Assembly (NCBI GenBank): GCA_964383675.1
Contig: CAYLHX010000007.1
Span: 1 to 53,979, forward strand
Reading direction: 5' to 3'
Length of the DNA: 53,979 nucleotides
Source: CAYLHX01 sp964383675
GTDB lineage: Bacteria; Patescibacteriota; Gracilibacteria; UBA1369; LOWO2-01-FULL-3
Shown: positions 50,694-53,979 of the stretch, in pieces
How the letters are laid out: every line of letters starts with the position of its first letter
Numbering within the stretch: the first letter of the stretch is position 1
Position numbers and translations under genes: made by a program
Notes under the pieces: generated by a model
The model's input: the letters and a program-made list of their open reading frames with translations, nothing else
Databases searched by the model: none
Told to the model about the DNA's origin: nothing

Positions 50694-52970
50694 CTACTTT
50701 TTTGGAGAAATCTCATCGAGATAAACCACCTCACCCTCCTTGTTTTCAACTTTCAATCTTCCAGATGATTTTTCCAGCTCCATTGGCTTAAACCAAGTGG
50801 CCAGTTTACATTTTGGAAACTGGTTACAGCCCCAGAAAACTCTGCCTCCCTTTTTGGTTCTTCTCTCTATTAGCTGACCGGTCTTACAATTCGGACAATT
50901 AACACCGGAAAACACCACGATCGGCTCAATACTCTTACATTCGGGGTAATTACTACACCCCAAAAACGGTCCGTATCTTCCCACTTTAACCTCCATCGGC
51001 GACTTACATTTTTCACATTTTTTGTCTTTAAACCTCTCCTTAAGCTCCGTAACGGCCTTACTATCTTCCTGTGATTTCGGATCATCACCCTTTTCCAAAG
51101 GTTTGGCATTTTTACACTCAGGATAGTTACCGCAGGACAAAAACTTACCGAAACGCCCCAGCTTAACCACCATCTTATTCCCACACTTTTCACAAATTTC
51201 ATCGGTCTCTTCATTCACAATATCCGATTTTTTCAAAGTTTTTTCTTTTACAACAATGGTCTCATGAAAAGGCCCGTAAAACTCCTTAATCATCGGCACC
51301 CATTTCACCTTTCCCTCTTCCACATCGTCGAGCTGCTCCTCCATTTTAGCCGTAAAATGATAGTCCACAATTTGCGGAAAATGTTCAACCAGCATGTCCG
51401 TAACCACAAAACCCACGTCGGTAGGTTTTAAAGCGCGCCCCTCCTTTTCCACATAACCACGTGTCATAACCGTACCAATTGTGGGCGCGTAAGTACTCGG
51501 TCGACCAATTCCCTCACTTTCCAGCTTCTTAACCAAAGAGGCCTCGGTATATCTGGCAGGCGGTTTGGTAAAATGCTGAGTATCAGTCAAGTTTTTCAGT
51601 AAAACGGTCTCGCCCTCCTCAAGTTTCGGCAAAATTCTGTTATCATCCTCTTCTTCCTCGTCCAAATCTTTGCCTTCCATATAAACTTCCATGAAACCCG
51701 GGAATTTTATCACCTGTCCGGTTGCTCTAAACTGGTAACCGGTAGACTTTGCTCCCTGAAAAGCTTCAATATCCACTCCGGTCTGTCCCAGAATCGCCTC
51801 TTTCATCTGGCAAGCCACCGTTCTCTTCCAAACCAATTCGTAAAGTCTAAGTTGATCTTTATCCAAGTATTTGGCAAGTTCAGCGGGTTTATAGTCCAGA
51901 TTTACCGGACGAATCGCCTCGTGCGCCTCCTGAGCCCCCTTGCGTCCCTTATATCTACGTGGCTTATCTAAAGCGTATTCCTTGCCATATTCCCTTTCAA
52001 TCAACTTTTTAGCCTGGGTTAAGGCCACTGCCGAAAGATTCACGCTGTCCGTTCTCATATAGGTAATCAATCCGGTCTGCCCATCACCCACATCTATACC
52101 TTCATACAGCTGTTGAGCAACCATCATGGTTTTCTTCACCGAAAAATTCAGCTTGCGAGACGCCTCCTGTTGCAAAGTCGAGGTAATAAAAGGCGGTGCC
52201 GGATTGCGCTTAACCTCTTTTTCCTCAACAGCCACAACCTTATAATCAGCACCATCCAAAGCCTTCAAAGCCTTTTTGGCCTCCTTCTCATTGCCGATTT
52301 TCAGCTTCTTACCTTCAAATTTCTGCAGTTCCGCCTCAAAATCCTTCTTTTTTTCCTTACTCTGCTCTTTTTCAAACTCTCCGATAATTCTCCAATACTC
52401 TTCAGGCTTAAAATTCTGAATTTCCCTTTCGCGCTCAACAATTAGTCGCACCGCCACACTCTGCACACGGCCGGCGGAAAGACCATATCTGATTTTTTTC
52501 CACAACAAAGGTGACAATTCATAACCCACCAGGCGGTCCAAAACCCTTCGAGCCTGTTGCGCGTCCACCACATTCATATCAACAGTACGCGGATTCTTCA
52601 TCGCGTCCTTAATAGCACCCTCGGTAATCTCATGAAAAACGATTCTCTTAACATCATTCTTTTTTACGTCAGCTTTAAGCGCGGCAAGCAGATGCCAACC
52701 AATAGCTTCTCCTTCTCGGTCCTCGTCCGTTGCCAGCCAGAGATGATCCACTTTCTTAAATTCATCCTTCAGCTGTTTAACCACCTTCTTCTTATCAACC
52801 GATATCAGGTAGCTCGGCTCGAAATCATTTTCAACATCAATACCCAGCTGTGACTTTGGCAAGTCGCGAATATGGCCCATAGAAGCCATTACCTTAAAAT
52901 CTTTACCTAAAAACCTCGAAATGGTCTTGGCTTTTGCGGGGGACTCAACGATAACTAAATTTTTTGCCAT
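50694..52970 (-). CDS. topA: DNA topoisomerase I
   Basis: Relaxes negative supercoils; 758 residues. The N-terminal TOPRIM domain opens KNLVIVESPAKAKTI with the metal motif DEDREGEAIGWHL (83-95). The active-site tyrosine is Y304 in GLITYMRTDSVNLS. The C terminus has three four-cysteine zinc ribbons (CEKCGNKM.., CEKCKSPM.., CPNCKTGQ..). It is divergent from the HU gene, with 279 bp between. Confidence 0.97.
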   Translation of the reverse strand: MAKNLVIVESPAKAKTISRFLGKDFKVMASMGHIRDLPKSQLGIDVENDFEPSYLISVDKKKVVKQLKDEFKKVDHLWLATDEDREGEAIGWHLLAALKADVKKNDVKRIVFHEITEGAIKDAMKNPRTVDMNVVDAQQARRVLDRLVGYELSPLLWKKIRYGLSAGRVQSVAVRLIVEREREIQNFKPEEYWRIIGEFEKEQSKEKKKDFEAELQKFEGKKLKIGNEKEAKKALKALDGADYKVVAVEEKEVKRNPAPPFITSTLQQEASRKLNFSVKKTMMVAQQLYEGIDVGDGQTGLITYMRTDSVNLSAVALTQAKKLIEREYGKEYALDKPRRYKGRKGAQEAHEAIRPVNLDYKPAELAKYLDKDQLRLYELVWKRTVACQMKEAILGQTGVDIEAFQGAKSTGYQFRATGQVIKFPGFMEVYMEGKDLDEEEEDDNRILPKLEEGETVLLKNLTDTQHFTKPPARYTEASLVKKLESEGIGRPSTYAPTIGTVMTRGYVEKEGRALKPTDVGFVVTDMLVEHFPQIVDYHFTAKMEEQLDDVEEGKVKWVPMIKEFYGPFHETIVVKEKTLKKSDIVNEETDEICEKCGNKMVVKLGRFGKFLSCGNYPECKNAKPLEKGDDPKSQEDSKAVTELKERFKDKKCEKCKSPMEVKVGRYGPFLGCSNYPECKSIEPIVVFSGVNCPNCKTGQLIERRTKKGGRVFWGCNQFPKCKLATWFKPMELEKSSGRLKVENKEGEVVYLDEISPKK

Positions 52971-53178
52971 AAAAAAATTGGAGTAAATTCAAGAACAATT
53001 CTTATAATACTTTATAACACTCGTCAACAAAATAAAAAAATTGGCTTATAGATACCGAAATATCTGGTCAAAATTTGCAAGCAAAAAAATATGGCTTATT
53101 TGAGCGGAAAATCACAGTTTTGCACAATGTTTGCGTCATTTCTGCGCTAGAAATAAAGGTTTTTGCAACAAAATCCCC

Positions 53179-53206
53179 TTGCTTTGCCCAAACTAGCTCC
53201 TATAAT
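53179..53206 (+). promoter_or_regulatory. Promoter of the HU gene
   Basis: Weak -35 TTGCTT (53179-53184), a 16-base spacer and a perfect TATAAT (53201-53206), about 37 nt upstream of the likely RNA start to ATG 53250. The rest of the topA-HU gap (52971-53178) is AT-rich, with no other feature that I can support. Confidence 0.55.
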
Positions 53207-53249
53207 ACCAATGGTTTACTAAAACCAACTATTTTTTAACCCACTTACT

Positions 53250-53525
53250 ATGACTAAACAAGATCTAGTAGCTGGTGCAGCTCAATCTGCAGGAGTAACT
53301 AAAAAAGCTGCTGCTGAAGTTCTAGACGCAGTTCTAGAAATGATTACAAAGAGCCTTAAGAAAGGTGAGAATGTAACCATCACAGGATTTGGTACATTCC
53401 GCGTTTCTCAAAGAGCTGCAAGAACAGGGGTAAATCCAAGAAACCCAAATGAAAAGATCAAGATCCCAGCTATGAAGCTTCCTGCTTTCAAGGCTGGAAA
53501 ATCTCTAAAAGATGCTGTTAAGTAA
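53250..53525 (+). CDS. hup: HU-family DNA-binding protein
   Basis: A 91-residue nucleoid protein that bends and compacts DNA as a dimer. It follows the family throughout: MTKQDLVAGAAQSAGVTKKAAAEVLDAVLE helices, GENVTITGFGTFRVSQRAARTGVNPRNP with the beta-arm proline, and the final KLPAFKAGKSLKDAVK. HU rather than IHF is by general similarity. Ends at a strong terminator. Confidence 0.95.
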   Translation: MTKQDLVAGAAQSAGVTKKAAAEVLDAVLEMITKSLKKGENVTITGFGTFRVSQRAARTGVNPRNPNEKIKIPAMKLPAFKAGKSLKDAVK

Positions 53526-53560
53526 GCATTCTTTTTAGCGGAATCTTTTCCATAACGAAT

Positions 53561-53592
53561 AAGGGCGCCCCCTAGGGGTGCCTTTTCGTTTT
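53561..53592 (+). terminator. Rho-independent terminator after HU
   Basis: GGCGCCCC (53564-53571), a 3-nt loop and GGGGTGCC (53575-53582) form an 8-bp stem with one G-T pair, followed by TTTTCGTTTT. Confidence 0.85.
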
Positions 53593-53931
53593 GTGGAGAA
53601 AGTGGTCCCCGGGGAGAGGCTTCTGTGGGGCCTGGCTCTCAGTCGTTCGTTCCGTTGCTTGACCGCTTGCCGCTCAGTCCGTCATGTCCATCGGTCGGCC
53701 ATATCTGCCAATTTTTCGACTTGACGCAAAATCTGTTTTTGGAAAAAACTTTCAAAAATTCATTCAGAAAAGTTTTTCTATTTGTTCCGGCGAAATTTTC
53801 TCTGCGAACATTTTTCGAGCTATGTGATGGCTGCGATGGAGTCAGGTTGGGAAATTTTTTGGAGACATATTCTCTGCGGCAATCGCGCCTCCAAAAATGT
53901 TGCAAAATAGCATTTGTAAGCCATTCTTGGC
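53593..53931. other. Intergenic region without a recognisable gene
   Basis: Open frames on both strands here (about 90-107 codons) are rich in rare combinations, resemble no family, and overlap each other, so I do not call them. At 53605-53617 the 13-bp core of the repeat at 13226 and 13988 (centred on CCCCGGGG) occurs in reverse orientation. Confidence 0.5.
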
Positions 53932-53960
53932 TTGTCTTGCTTGGCTAGAAGTGAGATAAT
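53932..53960 (+). promoter_or_regulatory. Promoter pointing out of the window
   Basis: TTGTCT (53932-53937), a 17-base spacer and GATAAT (53955-53960), 19 bp before the end. The gene it serves lies outside the window. Confidence 0.5.
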
Positions 53961-53979
53961 TGAGACGAATTTTAACCAA

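Noticed and set aside
53010..53030. TCGTCA half-site upstream of topA as a further NAD operator
   Set aside because: No partner half-site at seven bases and no second site 28 bp away.
53625..53948. Overlapping frames on both strands near the window end
   Set aside because: No motifs, mutual overlap and unusual composition; left as non-coding.
1..53979. TGA as a glycine codon (Gracilibacteria code)
   Set aside because: sufB, prs and rnfD-like genes end properly at TGA, and reading through would extend them into clear control regions.
1..53979. CRISPR arrays, insertion sequences or prophage
   Set aside because: No regularly spaced repeats, transposase, integrase or phage structural genes were seen.

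Overview
The window is a gene-dense bacterial segment that uses the standard code (TGA ends sufB, prs and others, so this is not a TGA-glycine Gracilibacteria genome). Two TrmB-family regulators, an archaeal-type NadM, S-layer-homology (SLH) surface proteins, a large secreted protein with G-(W/Y)-A-W repeats, several start codons at or near the predicted transcription start, and few Shine-Dalgarno sites together suggest a Patescibacteria/CPR genome, perhaps Peregrinibacteria-like. That placement is inference. A 10-N run at 30811-30820 shows it is a draft scaffold, probably from a metagenome.

Layout. 1-392: start of an SLH protein, cut by the window edge. 551-5511: sufCBDSU-sufT Fe-S assembly operon. 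5514-9665: TrmB regulator, FAD-linked oxidase, FTR1 iron permease and DtxR-like regulator, with palindromes in both divergent gaps. 9734-16941: alpha/beta hydrolase, DUF3352 lipoprotein, ribosomal protein L33, tRNA-Thr with a structured leader, a GNAT/small-protein pair flanked by a 24-bp direct repeat, a C39-like protease, uracil-DNA glycosylase and a lipoprotein. 17008-19402: ApbE, FMN-binding lipoprotein and an RnfD/NqrB-like membrane protein, a compact extracytosolic flavin electron-transfer module. 19411-19567 (minus): a 6S-RNA-like gene. 19677-20324: M50 protease.

20361-30540 is the most interesting part, a nicotinamide-to-NAD salvage regulon: nicotinamidase, PRPP synthetase, nicotinate phosphoribosyltransferase, adenylyltransferase, glutamine-dependent NAD synthetase, a Nudix hydrolase, a second TrmB regulator and an unrecognised 662-residue protein that looks like a divergent class V PLP enzyme. 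I found three pairs of 19-bp operators (TGACGA-N7-TCGYCA). Within each pair the centres are exactly 28 bp apart. The pairs lie in the nadM/trmB gap, in the PLP-like/nicotinamidase gap, and across the end of prs before nadE. I propose this as a previously undescribed TrmB-family NAD regulon.

30561-39033: tRNA-Ser, a small membrane/coiled-coil gene split by the assembly gap, DUF1428 and VOC proteins, a copper operon (CsoR, HMA-TauE/SafE-cupredoxin fusion, CopA) with a clear CsoR operator, a beta-carbonic anhydrase, a small membrane protein and a class V aminotransferase. 39284-53525: a second SLH protein sharing an upstream motif with the first, a TMEM43-like protein, a membrane protein, SmpB, a second NAD pair (ammonia-type nadE plus archaeal-type nadM, without the operator), phosphomannomutase/phosphoglucomutase, a 1200-residue surface protein, topoisomerase I and HU. 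From about 53590 to the end I see no convincing gene, but there is a promoter pointing out of the window.
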